NCBI RefSeq assembly: GCF_025152575.1
Contig: NZ_CP102293.1
Coordinates: 2,170,001 to 2,234,000 of the forward strand
Direction of reading: 5' to 3'
DNA length: 64,000 bases
DNA from: Subdoligranulum variabile
Lineage (GTDB): Bacteria; Bacillota; Clostridia; Oscillospirales; Ruminococcaceae
Part shown: piece by piece, positions 53,482 through 61,737 of the stretch
Position numbering within the stretch: position 1 is the stretch's first letter
How the letters are laid out: the number at the start of each line of letters is the position of its first letter
Notes under the pieces: model-generated
The model's database searches: none
What the model was told of the DNA's origin: nothing
What the model saw: the letters and a program-made list of their open reading frames with translations, nothing else
Made by a program: the position numbers and the translations under genes

Positions 53482-56089
53482 ATTGCTGCAAAAATTCCCG
53501 GATCTCTTTCTCCACGGCGGCGACCTCCTCGGCAAAGGCCCGGGCCGACACCCGCAACGCGCCGTGCCCCAGTACGATGACCTGTTCGGCCCCGTCGCTG
53601 CTCACCACCCGGGTACGGCGCTCCTTCGCCAGCTCGTGGGTGGCCCGCTCGATGTACATGTCGGCAGTCTCGGCCTCCTGGGTGTAGACTACATACAGAT
53701 TGTGGAATTTCTCCACCTCCCGCACGCCGCCCCGCACCTTGTAGGCGTCGAACACCAGAATGGGCACACACCGCTTGTACCCGGCATAGTTGCAAAGGAT
53801 GTCCATCAGCCGGCGGCGGGCAGCGTCCAGGTTGCTCTCGGCGATGCGCCGCAGATCGTCCCAGGCAAAGATCACATTGTATCCGTCCACCAGCAGGTAA
53901 TCCGGCCCGGTGGGCTGGGGCTTGGCCGGTGCCGGAGCACTGGCCGGGGCGGTGTGCAGCGCCGCCCGGGCGGCCTTCTTGGCATCGGTGCCGTTCTCGC
54001 CCCGGTGCCTGATCTTGCCGTAGGTGCGCTCAAAGATGGCCAGCAGCTCCTTGTCCTGCTCCAGAGTGCCGCGGTAGGCGTCGGCCCGGCGGCGACGTGC
54101 CCCGCTGTCCTCCTCTTCGGGTGCTTCCGCCTGCCCGGCGGGAGCCAGACGTCGGGCCAGTCCGCTGTCCACGTGGGCTTTGGCGGGCACCTCGTCCCAC
54201 TTCACCACATACCCGGCGCCGTGGGAACAGAACACCGAATCGGCGGGATTCTCCACGTCGGCGTCGGCGTCGTACCCCAGCGCCGCAATGACCTCCTCGG
54301 CGTTGTGGCAGGCATCGTATCCGGCGGGCAGCACCGCCCAGCGGCCCAGGCCGTGGGTGTAGGCGGCGATCTCCCGGGCATAGCCCCGGGAGGTGGCTAC
54401 CGGCAAGCGTCCGGTGAGGCGGGCGGTATCGCCCAGCGTTTCGGGCGGCTCAAAGGTGCCGCACATCCGCTGGATGTCCGCCATGGCCCGGCCGATGGCG
54501 TCGGCCGGCACCTCCAGTGTGAAATCATACCAGGGCTCCAGCAGCTGTACGGCGTTTTTGCTCTGGGCCGTCCGCAGCCCCTGCCGCACGGCGCGGTAGG
54601 TGGCCTGGCGGAAATCGCCGCCTTCGGTATGTTTCAGGTGGGCTTTGCCCGCCGCCAGGGTGATCTTCACATCGGTGAGCGGCGCCCCGGTGAGTACCCC
54701 GGGATGGGTACGCTCCGCCAGATGGGTCAGGACCAGCCGCTGCCAGTTTTCCGCCAGCGTGTCGGGCGGACAGTCTGCCGCCAGCTGCACGCCGCTGCCC
54801 CGGGGCCCCGGCTCCAGCAGCAGATGCACCTCGGCATAATGGCGCAGCGGCTCATAATGACCGATGCCCTCCACCGATGCAGTGATCGTTTCTTTATATA
54901 GAATACCGCCCTCGTGGAAACTGACCTTCAGCCCGAAACGGCTCTCCAGCAGCGTCTGCAGGATCTCCAGCTGCACTTCGCCCATGAGCTGCACGTGCAC
55001 CTCGGCCAGATCGTCCCGCCAGGCTACATGCAGCTGCGGGTCCTCGTCCTCCAGGGTCTGCAGGGCTTTCAGCAGGGTGTGCGGGTCGGCATCGGGACAG
55101 TCCGCCCGGTAGTTGAGAACCGGCTCCAGCAGCGGCGCTTCGGCGTCCGCCTCGGCACCCAACCCCTGGCCGGGGCGGGTGGCGGCGGGGCCGGCCACGG
55201 CTACCACCATGCCGGGACAGGCTGTACTCACCAGGCGGAACTTGCTGCCGTTGTACAACCGCAGGGCGTCCGCTTTCTCGCCGTTTGGCAGCACCGCTTT
55301 CACCGGCAGTTCACCGCCGGTGACTTTCAGCCAGCTCAGCCGGGTGCCGGCGTCGTCCTGGCTGATCTTGAATATCCGGGCGCCGAATTCCGGCCAGACC
55401 GGCGGCATCCGGGTCAGCGTCTGCAGGCCCTGCAGCAGCCGGTCCAGGCCGTCCAGCCGCAGCGCCGCACCGAAGAAACAGGGAAATACCTGCCGCCGGG
55501 CGATGGCCGTCACCAATGTATCGTGCTGCGGTACGCCGTCGGCCAGCACTTCCTCCATCAGCGGTTCGCTGCAGAGCGCCAGGGCTTCCGGGTCGGGTTC
55601 GCCGGTGAAATCCACACAGCCGTCCCCGAACCGTCCCCGCAGCTCCCGCAGCCGCACGGCGGCGTCAGCTCCCGGCAGATCCATCTTGTTCACAAACACA
55701 AAGGTGGGCACCCGGTAACGGGCCAGCAGCTTCCACAGGGTTTCGGTGTGAGCCTGCACGCCATCGGTGCCGCTGACCACCAGCACCGCATAATCCAGCA
55801 CCCGTAGGGCGCGCTCCGCTTCGGCGGAAAAATCCACATGCCCCGGCGTGTCCAGCAGGGTCAGCTCGGTCTCCTCGGCGTCACCGGACGCGGGCAGCGT
55901 CAGTACCGCCTGCTTGGCAAAGATCGTAATGCCCCGCGCCCGCTCCTGGGCGTCGGTATCCAGAAACGCGTCCCGGTGGTCCACCCTGCCCAGCTTGCGC
56001 AGCACTCCCGCGCGGTACAAAAGCCCCTCGGCCAGCGTCGTCTTCCCGCTGTCCACGTGGGCCATCAGACCTACCACCAAACGTTTCAT
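53480..56089 (-). CDS. TetM/EF-G-like translational GTPase fused to an NYN/YacP (Rae1-like) domain
   Basis: 869 residues. Residues about 1-240 form the GTPase: GLMAHVDSGKTTL (P-loop), RGITI (G2), DTPGHVDF (G3), NKMDLPG (G4). EF-G-like domains II-V follow, with DPQLHVAW, GEVQLEIL, GRLPVATSRGYAREIAAYTHGLGRW and the DSVFCSHGAGYVVKWDEVP end as in ribosomal-protection-like proteins. After a charged linker (about 650-725), residues about 728-869 are a YacP-like NYN domain: DYLLVDGYNVIFAWDDL, VPILVFDAYKV, EAETADMYIERATHELA, VVSSDGAEQVIVLGHGA, with the acidic residues of a metal-dependent nuclease. In Bacillus subtilis YacP is Rae1, which cuts mRNA in the ribosomal A site. The fusion suggests a ribosome-targeted nuclease. 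It is unlikely to be a plain tetracycline resistance protein. Confidence 0.88.
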   Translation of the reverse strand: MKRLVVGLMAHVDSGKTTLAEGLLYRAGVLRKLGRVDHRDAFLDTDAQERARGITIFAKQAVLTLPASGDAEETELTLLDTPGHVDFSAEAERALRVLDYAVLVVSGTDGVQAHTETLWKLLARYRVPTFVFVNKMDLPGADAAVRLRELRGRFGDGCVDFTGEPDPEALALCSEPLMEEVLADGVPQHDTLVTAIARRQVFPCFFGAALRLDGLDRLLQGLQTLTRMPPVWPEFGARIFKISQDDAGTRLSWLKVTGGELPVKAVLPNGEKADALRLYNGSKFRLVSTACPGMVVAVAGPAATRPGQGLGAEADAEAPLLEPVLNYRADCPDADPHTLLKALQTLEDEDPQLHVAWRDDLAEVHVQLMGEVQLEILQTLLESRFGLKVSFHEGGILYKETITASVEGIGHYEPLRHYAEVHLLLEPGPRGSGVQLAADCPPDTLAENWQRLVLTHLAERTHPGVLTGAPLTDVKITLAAGKAHLKHTEGGDFRQATYRAVRQGLRTAQSKNAVQLLEPWYDFTLEVPADAIGRAMADIQRMCGTFEPPETLGDTARLTGRLPVATSRGYAREIAAYTHGLGRWAVLPAGYDACHNAEEVIAALGYDADADVENPADSVFCSHGAGYVVKWDEVPAKAHVDSGLARRLAPAGQAEAPEEEDSGARRRRADAYRGTLEQDKELLAIFERTYGKIRHRGENGTDAKKAARAALHTAPASAPAPAKPQPTGPDYLLVDGYNVIFAWDDLRRIAESNLDAARRRLMDILCNYAGYKRCVPILVFDAYKVRGGVREVEKFHNLYVVYTQEAETADMYIERATHELAKERRTRVVSSDGAEQVIVLGHGALRVSARAFAEEVAAVEKEIREFLQQ

Positions 56090-56118
56090 AGCCTATCCCC
56101 TTTGTGCAGAATGCTATT

Positions 56119-56162
56119 ATTGTACCTTTTTTCGCCCCGATTGTACAGGGTGATTGTACAAT
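56119..56162. repeat. Three ATTGTAC repeats between the divergent GTPase and dfx genes
   Basis: ATTGTAC at 56119-56125, 56140-56146 and 56153-56159; the last is inside the perfect palindrome ATTGTACAAT (56153-56162). A related TGTACAAT occurs at 57030-57037 before ilvA. They lie upstream of the dfx promoter and just ahead of the GTPase start. Possible operator. Confidence 0.4.
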
Positions 56163-56195
56163 TCAAAAAAATTAGTAATAAATCTTAAAAAGCCC

Positions 56196-56223
56196 TTTAC
56201 AAAGTAAAATAGTATGATATAAT
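56196..56223 (+). promoter_or_regulatory. Promoter of the dfx-rubredoxin unit
   Basis: TTTACA (56196-56201), 16-base spacer, perfect TATAAT (56218-56223). The leader has a small hairpin GGACCG/CGGTCC starting near 56233. Confidence 0.7.
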
Positions 56224-56303
56224 AAAGCCAAGGACCGGGGAGCACGGTCCGCACTGAGAAGTAATCTTAATTATAATACAGAGCAAACCCAAGGAGGCAA
56301 GCT

Positions 56304-56678
56304 ATGGAACTGAAATACTTTATCTGCGAGCACTGCGGCAACATCATCACGATGGTGGAGGACAAGGGTGTCCCGGTATTCTGCTGCGGTCAGAAGATGA
56401 CTCCGCTGGTGCCCGGCACCGTGGAGGCTGCCCATGAGAAGCACATCCCGGTTTACACCGTCGACAATGGCGTCGTGCATGTGACGGTGGGCAGCGTGGA
56501 GCATCCCATGATGGACGAGCATTACATCCCCTGGATTTCGCTGCAGACCAAGCAGGGCAGCCAGATCAAGCATCTGAAGCCCGGCGAGGCCCCCAAGGCG
56601 GATTTCGCCCTGACGGCCGGCGACGAGGTCGTGGCTGTCTACGCCTACTGCAACCTGCATGGTCTGTGGAAGGCTTGA
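56304..56678 (+). CDS. dfx: Desulfoferrodoxin (superoxide reductase)
   Basis: 124 residues. Reduces superoxide to peroxide without making oxygen. The N-terminal desulforedoxin domain holds the FeS4 centre: ICEHCGN and FCCGQ. The catalytic iron site ligands appear as HEKHIPVY (Glu-Lys-His), HPMMDEHYI and the C-terminal CNLHG. AAGGAGG is 8 bases before ATG. The rubredoxin gene follows 45 bases later and is the likely electron donor. Protects a strict anaerobe from oxygen exposure. Confidence 0.95.
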   Translation: MELKYFICEHCGNIITMVEDKGVPVFCCGQKMTPLVPGTVEAAHEKHIPVYTVDNGVVHVTVGSVEHPMMDEHYIPWISLQTKQGSQIKHLKPGEAPKADFALTAGDEVVAVYAYCNLHGLWKA

Positions 56679-56723
56679 TTTCCCAGTTTTCCAAATTTTT
56701 TACGATAAAAGGAGCGTTTTACT

Positions 56724-56879
56724 ATGAAGAAGTATGCCTGCCCCTGTGGCTATGTGTATGATCCCGCCGTCGGTGATCCCGACAATGGCATCGCCCCCGG
56801 CACTGCCTGGGAGGATGTCCCCGCTGATTGGGTCTGCCCCGTCTGCGGTCTGGGCAAGGATTCCTTCACCGAGGAATAA
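56724..56879 (+). CDS. Rubredoxin
   Basis: 51 residues: [20 protein letters not shown] ... [13 protein letters not shown]. One-electron carrier with an Fe(Cys)4 centre. The second knuckle is the normal CPVCG, but the first reads C-P-C-G, one residue shorter than the usual CxxCG. AAAGGAGCG is 10 bases before ATG. It follows the desulfoferrodoxin gene and probably supplies it with electrons. A terminator lies 9 bases after the stop. Confidence 0.92.
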   Translation: MKKYACPCGYVYDPAVGDPDNGIAPGTAWEDVPADWVCPVCGLGKDSFTEE

Positions 56880-56887
56880 GCAAGCGT

Positions 56888-56925
56888 AAAAACTGGGGTG
56901 TCCCTGCTGGAGCACCCCGGTTTTT
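56888..56925 (+). terminator. Terminator after rubredoxin
   Basis: AAAACTGGGGTG (56889-56900) pairs with CACCCCGGTTTT (56913-56924), one T-G pair, then Ts. The stretch 56926-57062 that follows is AT-rich with no gene, and holds one TGTACAAT copy at 57030. Confidence 0.85.
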
Positions 56926-57062
56926 GTTTGGCAGGCTTTCCACACAGAAGTGCGGAAGGCCTGTTTTGTTTTTTTCACTGGACAATCTTCTCAGGAATGC
57001 ACAAAAAATAAAGTCGTCTTTTGTGCAACTGTACAATTGCATTATACGTGAATATTTTTCAC

Positions 57063-57091
57063 TTTACAAATTAGAAATACTCAACTATAAT
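57063..57091 (+). promoter_or_regulatory. Promoter of ilvA
   Basis: TTTACA (57063-57068), 17-base spacer, perfect TATAAT (57086-57091). A second possible promoter (TTGTGC/TATACG at 57021-57048) lies just upstream. Confidence 0.7.
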
Positions 57092-57107
57092 CAAACAAGC
57101 GCCACAG

Positions 57108-57160
57108 ATTGCGAGGAAGCAATCCAAAGCCCGGTCCGGAAGTTTTCCGGGTCGGGCTGT
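57108..57160 (+). promoter_or_regulatory. Structured leader of ilvA (two hairpins)
   Basis: Hairpin 1: GATTGC-GAGGAA-GCAATC (57108-57125). Hairpin 2: AGCCCG-G-TCCGGAA with TTCCGGG-T-CGGGCT (57129-57159). No T-run follows, so it is not a plain terminator. It lies between the promoter and the ribosome site. It is not a T-box: no TGGTACCGC element is present. Function unknown. Confidence 0.5.
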
Positions 57161-57189
57161 GCTATTTGTCAAACGAGGGGGAGACGTCC

Positions 57190-58395
57190 ATGCTCACACT
57201 GGATAAGATCTATCACGCCAAATTCATTCTCAAGCAGATCGCGCGCAAGACCGACCTCATCGCCGCCCCGCGGCTTTGCCCCGGCACCGATCTGTACCTC
57301 AAGACGGAGAACCTGCAGGTGACCGGCAGCTTCAAGGTGCGCGGCGCCTACTACAAGATCAGCCAGCTCACCGAGGCGGAGCGGGCCAAGGGTGTCATTG
57401 CCTGCTCGGCGGGCAACCATGCCCAGGGTGTGGCGCTGGCCGCCACCCGCATGGGCATCAAGAGCGTGGTCTGCATGCCGGACGGCGCCCCCATCATGAA
57501 GGTGGAGAGCACCAAGCGGCTGGGGGCCGAGGTGGAACTGGTCAAAGGCACCTACGACGATGCCCATGACCGGGCGGTGGAGCTCCAGCAGGAGACAGGC
57601 ATGACCTTCATCCATCCCTACGATGACGAACTGGTCATTGCGGGGCAGGGGACCATCGGTCTGGAGATCCTGGACCAGCTGCCCGATGTGGACGCGGTCA
57701 TCGTGCCGGTGGGGGGCGGCGGCCTGATCTCCGGTGTAGCCTTTGCCATCAAGAGTCTGCGCCCCGAAGTCAAGGTCTACGGTGTACAGGCGGCGGGTGC
57801 TCCCAGCATGGCGCGGGCCTTCCACGATCACCACTACGAAACACTGGACCGTGTGGACACCTTTGCGGACGGCATCGCCGTCAAGACGCCCGGCGAGCTG
57901 ACCTACCAGATGGTGGAAAACTACGTGGACGATGTGGTCACGGTCAGTGAGGATGAGATCGCCGCGGCCATTCTCTCGCTGATGGAAAACCAGAAGCTGG
58001 TGGCGGAGGGCGCCGGTGCCACGCCGGTGGCGGCGGCCCTCTTCGGCAAGCTGCCGCTGGCGGGCAAAAAGGTGGTCTGCCTGATCTCGGGGGGCAACAT
58101 CGACGTGAATATCCTCTCCCGGGTCATCACCCGCGGGCTGGTCATGAGCGGCCGCAAAGCCAACCTGATGATCGCCCTGGAGGACAAACCCGGTCAGCTG
58201 ACGCTGGTCAGTGACATCATTTCGGCCTGCGGAGCCAACGTGGTCAGCGTTCACCACGATCGGTCGGACGCCAACATGGCCATTACCAGCTGCTTCCTCA
58301 AGCTGGGGCTGGAGACCCGCAACGCCGCCCAGATCGAGGAAATCAAGCAGCGCCTCACCGAAGCCGGTTTTGAACTGGTCAGCGAGCGCGTATAA
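57190..58395 (+). CDS. ilvA: Threonine dehydratase with ACT domain
   Basis: 401 residues. PLP enzyme making 2-oxobutanoate from threonine. PLP Lys in [12 protein letters not shown] (about residue 48), [13 protein letters not shown], and the glycine-rich phosphate site [16 protein letters not shown]. The C-terminal 75 residues ([35 protein letters not shown]) form one ACT-like regulatory domain, as in the shorter TdcB/IlvA type. Start at ATG 57190 (MLTLDKI) with GGGGGAG before it; the frame from 57109 runs through the leader hairpins and is unlikely. It likely feeds 2-oxobutanoate to IlvB/N for isoleucine. Anaerobic catabolic use of threonine is an alternative. Confidence 0.93.
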   Translation: MLTLDKIYHAKFILKQIARKTDLIAAPRLCPGTDLYLKTENLQVTGSFKVRGAYYKISQLTEAERAKGVIACSAGNHAQGVALAATRMGIKSVVCMPDGAPIMKVESTKRLGAEVELVKGTYDDAHDRAVELQQETGMTFIHPYDDELVIAGQGTIGLEILDQLPDVDAVIVPVGGGGLISGVAFAIKSLRPEVKVYGVQAAGAPSMARAFHDHHYETLDRVDTFADGIAVKTPGELTYQMVENYVDDVVTVSEDEIAAAILSLMENQKLVAEGAGATPVAAALFGKLPLAGKKVVCLISGGNIDVNILSRVITRGLVMSGRKANLMIALEDKPGQLTLVSDIISACGANVVSVHHDRSDANMAITSCFLKLGLETRNAAQIEEIKQRLTEAGFELVSERV

Positions 58396-58422
58396 AAAGA
58401 ACAGGGGCCCGAAGACCCCTGT
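58394..58422 (-). terminator. Terminator after the DUF815 gene
   Basis: Minus strand ACAGGGG ... CCCCTGT (58401-58407 with 58416-58422), then TCTTTTT. It overlaps the tail of ilvA's 3' region. Confidence 0.75.
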
Positions 58423-58436
58423 CCCCATCTTCTGAT

Positions 58437-59612
58437 TTACACCTTCACGCCGCCGGCCAGCATCTCGATGAACTGCTTGGCCACCCGGGGGCTTCGGCCC
58501 CCCGCCCGCAGGGCGAAGGCCGACCCTTTGATGAAGAGCTGGTCGCTGGGCATCTGGACGCCGTACTGGCGGGCCAGTTCCAGCAGAATGGTGTCGAACC
58601 GCTCCTTGTCGGGCTGCTGGAAGGTGACCGTCAGGCCGAAGCGGGCCGCCAGGCTCATGAGCTCCTGGCGGGTGTCCGAGGCGTGCAGGTCGTCGCCGCT
58701 GCGATCCGACATGGATTCTTTCACAAGATGCCGCCGGTTGCTGGTGGCATACACCGCCACGTTGTGGCTGCGGCCGCCCACGCTGCCCTCCAGAATGGCT
58801 TTCAGCGCCGCAAAGTTGTCGTCGTTGGCGGTAAAGCTCAGGTCGTCGATGAAGAGGATGAACTTCAGGGGATTCTTCGCCAGATCATCCATCAGGGCGG
58901 GGATCTGATACAGCTGGTTCTTCTTCACTTCGATGAGCCGCAGCCCGTCGGGGGCAAACTCGTTGGCGATGGCCTTCACCGTGCTGGACTTGCCGGTGCC
59001 TGCATCGCCGTAGAGCAGCACGTTGTTGGTGGGTTTACCCTCCAGCAGCGCCCGGGTGTTGGCAATGACCTTTTCCCGCTCCCGCTCATAGCCGGGCAGT
59101 TCGCTCAGCCGCTGGGGATCGGGGTACCGCACCGGCACCAGATGCCCGTCCTCCAGCGTGAAGACGTGATGCCGGGCAAAGATGCCGTAGCCCTTCTGGC
59201 CCACCGCCGCCCGCCGTGCCGCGTAGGCGGCGTGGAAGTCGGCATCCGGGGTGGTCTCCCACCGGGGCAGATAGTCCGGCGCACCGTGGCACAGGTCGTC
59301 CAGGCTTGCCCGGCCCAGCGCCTGCAGGAAGTCCAGCTCTCCGGTCAGGGCCTTTTCCAGCACCGGCCCCGCATCGCCTCCCGCTGCCGTGCGCAGACAG
59401 AGGTTCTCATCCTCCAGCACGGCGTCCAGCAGGGCGTCGGTCCAGTTGGTGCCGCGGGCAAACAGTACCGCCTCAAAAGCGGCCACCGTGCCGCCCAGAT
59501 CACATTCCTCCGCGGCCAGTGCCGCGCGCAGCGCACGCAGGAGCGCCGTGTCCAGCAGATTGCGGAACACCACCAGAGCATCCAGACGTGCCAGCCATTC
59601 CATACGTTGCAT
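58437..59612 (-). CDS. DUF815 AAA+-type ATPase
   Basis: 391 residues. Residues about 1-160 are a poorly characterised N-terminal helical part. The ATPase core has LPGYEREREKVIANTRALLEGKPTNNVLLYGDAGTGKSSTVKAIA (Walker A), FILFIDDLSF (Walker B), VAVYATSNRRHLV (sensor 1) and SPRVAKQF. This is the DUF815 family, common in Firmicutes and Proteobacteria, of unknown role. ATG at 59612 has AAAGGA 9 bases upstream. Divergent from the ilv operon. Confidence 0.88.
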   Translation of the reverse strand: MQRMEWLARLDALVVFRNLLDTALLRALRAALAAEECDLGGTVAAFEAVLFARGTNWTDALLDAVLEDENLCLRTAAGGDAGPVLEKALTGELDFLQALGRASLDDLCHGAPDYLPRWETTPDADFHAAYAARRAAVGQKGYGIFARHHVFTLEDGHLVPVRYPDPQRLSELPGYEREREKVIANTRALLEGKPTNNVLLYGDAGTGKSSTVKAIANEFAPDGLRLIEVKKNQLYQIPALMDDLAKNPLKFILFIDDLSFTANDDNFAALKAILEGSVGGRSHNVAVYATSNRRHLVKESMSDRSGDDLHASDTRQELMSLAARFGLTVTFQQPDKERFDTILLELARQYGVQMPSDQLFIKGSAFALRAGGRSPRVAKQFIEMLAGGVKV

Positions 59613-59691
59613 AGTTATCGATCCTTTCCCAAGAAAACTACTCTCAGTATAAACAGTACCGCATAAAGTTGCAAGATTTTCACAAAAAAAC

Positions 59692-59720
59692 TTGACAAAC
59701 GGGTCAAAGTGCGGTATAGT
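59692..59720 (+). promoter_or_regulatory. Promoter of the ilvBNCD operon
   Basis: Perfect TTGACA (59692-59697), 17-base spacer, TATAGT (59715-59720). Transcript start near 59727. Confidence 0.85.
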
Positions 59721-59726
59721 TTAACA

Positions 59727-60008
59727 CAAATTCAGCAAATGCTTGGATGGGAACTAGTAACGGTCTGAACACAGCCACCAGAGAACTGCCGGTTGGTGCA
59801 AGGCAGCAGGGCGAGCAGATCGCGAACTGATCCCGGAGCAGATCCACTGAACGCTTCGGCCAGTAAGAGGATACGGGGGCACCCGTTACAGTGCAGGACT
59901 TTGTTGGAAGTCCGGTGAGTGGGGACGAACGTCCCAATAAGAGTGGTACCGCAGAGCGCTTACACAGCCTTTGTCTCTTGGGTTCAAGGGGCAAAGGCTG
60001 TTTTTTTA
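59727..60008 (+). promoter_or_regulatory. T-box leader of the ilv operon
   Basis: tRNA-sensing riboswitch. Stem I shows AGTA (59756-59759) and GAA (59824-59826) of the loop-E motif around paired CGGTCTG/CAGATCG. The T-box itself is AATAAGAGTGGTACCGC (59936-59952). The terminator stem is ACAGCCTTTG (59964-59973) with CAAAGGCTGT (59992-60001) and T7. The codon after GAA reads CTG then ATC: by spacing CTG (Leu, 59827-59829, followed by A) or ATC (Ile, 59830-59832) may be the specifier; I cannot decide. Uncharged branched-chain tRNA would allow read-through into ilvB. Confidence 0.9.
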
Positions 60009-60062
60009 TTCTTGTTTGCGCACCCCGCAGCCGGCGCAGAAAATAGGAAGGAGAAGAAGCAA

Positions 60063-61727
60063 ATGAAACTCAACGGTTCGCAGATCTTTGTTGAGGTCCT
60101 GGCAGAGCAGGGGGTCGATACCCTGTTCGGCTATCCCGGCGGCGCCGTCCTCAACCTCTACGACGAATTGTATAAGAATTCCGACCGCATCCACACCGTG
60201 CTGACCGCCCACGAGCAGGGCGCCTCCCACGCGGCGGACGGCTATGCCCGGGCCACCGGCCGCACCGGCGTGGTGCTGGCCACCAGCGGCCCCGGTGCCA
60301 CCAATCTGGTCACCGGCATCGCCACCGCCTATATGGACAGCGTGCCCATGGTTGCCTTCACCGGCAACGTGGCCACCACATTGCTGGGCCGGGACTCCTT
60401 CCAGGAAGCCTACATCGAGGGCATCACGATGCCCATCACCAAGCACAACTACACGGTGCGCCGGGTGGAGGACCTGGCCGACACCATGCGGGCGGCTTTC
60501 CGCATCGCCCAGCAGGGCCGCAAGGGCCCGGTGCTGGTGGACATCCCCAAGGATGTGACTGCCGCCGTCTGCGAGTTCACCCCCAAGGCGCCGGAACTCA
60601 TCCGCACCGTCACCAGTTACAATGAGGAGGACGTGAAGAAAGCGGCCGAGATGATCAACGCCGCCCAGCGTCCCGTCGTCTACTTCGGCGGCGGCGTCCG
60701 CAGCGCGGCGGGCTGCCAGCCCCTGCGGGACCTGCTGGAAAAGGCCGGTATGCCGGCCACCTACACCCTGATGGCCGCCGGCGTTCTCAGCTACGGCGAA
60801 CCCCATAACCTGGGCCTGCTGGGCATGCACGGCTGCTACACCGCCAACAAGGCCATCGACGAGGCCGACCTGGTCATCGCCGTGGGCACCCGGTTCAGCG
60901 ACCGGGTGGCGCTCAATCCCGACACCTTCGCCAAGCGGGCCAAGATCATCCAGATCGACATCGACCCCAGCGAGCTGGGCAAGAACGTGGCGGTGGACCT
61001 GAGCCTGACCGGCGACGCCAGCTACATTCTCCAGGCCATCCTTCCCTACGTGGAAAAGACCGAGCACAAGCTCTGGATGGAGCAGATCCGCCAGTGGCAG
61101 AAAAACGACTACAAGCCGGTGGACAGTGACACCGAACTCAAGCCCCACCAGATGATCGCCGAGATCTGCCGCCAGGCCGGTCCCGAGGCGGTCTACGTCA
61201 CCGACGTGGGCCAGCATCAGATGTGGGCGGCCCAGTACCTGCACCACACCAAGAGCCGCGGCTTCCTCACCAGCGGCGGTCTGGGCACCATGGGCTTCGG
61301 CTACGGCGCGGCTATCGGCGCCCAGATGGCGCTGGGCCGGGACGCCCGGGTCATCATGCTCACCGGTGACGGTTCCTTCCACATGAACCTCAACGAGGGC
61401 TGCACCGCCGTCAGCTACGGCCTGCCCATCATCACGGTGATCTTCAACAACCAGGTGCTGGGCATGGTCCGCCAGTGGCAGACCACCTTCTACGGCAAGC
61501 GCTATTCTGACACCGACCCCCACCGCCACACCGATTTCGTCAAGGTGGCCGAGGGCTTCGGAGCCAAGGGATACCGCGCCACCACCCCGGAGGAATTCAA
61601 GGCGGCCTTTGCCGACGCCATGAAGCAACAGGGACCCAGCTGGATCGACTGCCGCATCGGCAAGGACGAGAAGGTGCTGCCCATGATCCCCGGCGGCGGC
61701 GACATCAACGATATCATCATGGAATGA
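60063..61727 (+). CDS. ilvB: Acetolactate synthase large subunit
   Basis: 554 residues, ThDP enzyme of valine/leucine/isoleucine synthesis. GYPGGAVLNLYDEL, catalytic Glu in LTAHEQGASHAADGYARATG, FAD-type middle domain, and the ThDP site GDGSFHMNLNEGCTAVSYGLPIITVIFNN. Start at 60063 with AAGGAGAAG before it; a longer open frame runs back through the T-box terminator and is not used. First gene after the T-box; ilvN follows 10 bases later. Confidence 0.95.
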   Translation: MKLNGSQIFVEVLAEQGVDTLFGYPGGAVLNLYDELYKNSDRIHTVLTAHEQGASHAADGYARATGRTGVVLATSGPGATNLVTGIATAYMDSVPMVAFTGNVATTLLGRDSFQEAYIEGITMPITKHNYTVRRVEDLADTMRAAFRIAQQGRKGPVLVDIPKDVTAAVCEFTPKAPELIRTVTSYNEEDVKKAAEMINAAQRPVVYFGGGVRSAAGCQPLRDLLEKAGMPATYTLMAAGVLSYGEPHNLGLLGMHGCYTANKAIDEADLVIAVGTRFSDRVALNPDTFAKRAKIIQIDIDPSELGKNVAVDLSLTGDASYILQAILPYVEKTEHKLWMEQIRQWQKNDYKPVDSDTELKPHQMIAEICRQAGPEAVYVTDVGQHQMWAAQYLHHTKSRGFLTSGGLGTMGFGYGAAIGAQMALGRDARVIMLTGDGSFHMNLNEGCTAVSYGLPIITVIFNNQVLGMVRQWQTTFYGKRYSDTDPHRHTDFVKVAEGFGAKGYRATTPEEFKAAFADAMKQQGPSWIDCRIGKDEKVLPMIPGGGDINDIIME

Positions 61728-61737
61728 GGTGAACAGG

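Noticed and set aside
53480..56089. Tetracycline resistance gene (tetM-like).
   Set aside because: Only the fold is shared. The C-terminal NYN fusion and long linker do not fit known resistance proteins, and base composition matches the neighbours, so no sign of transfer.
57109..57189. N-terminal 27-residue extension of threonine dehydratase.
   Set aside because: It reads through the two leader hairpins, has no ribosome site and is not like the family's start.
59919..60062. Longer IlvB start within the T-box terminator.
   Set aside because: The frame is open but runs through the leader's terminator; ATG 60063 has a proper ribosome site and matches the family N-terminus.
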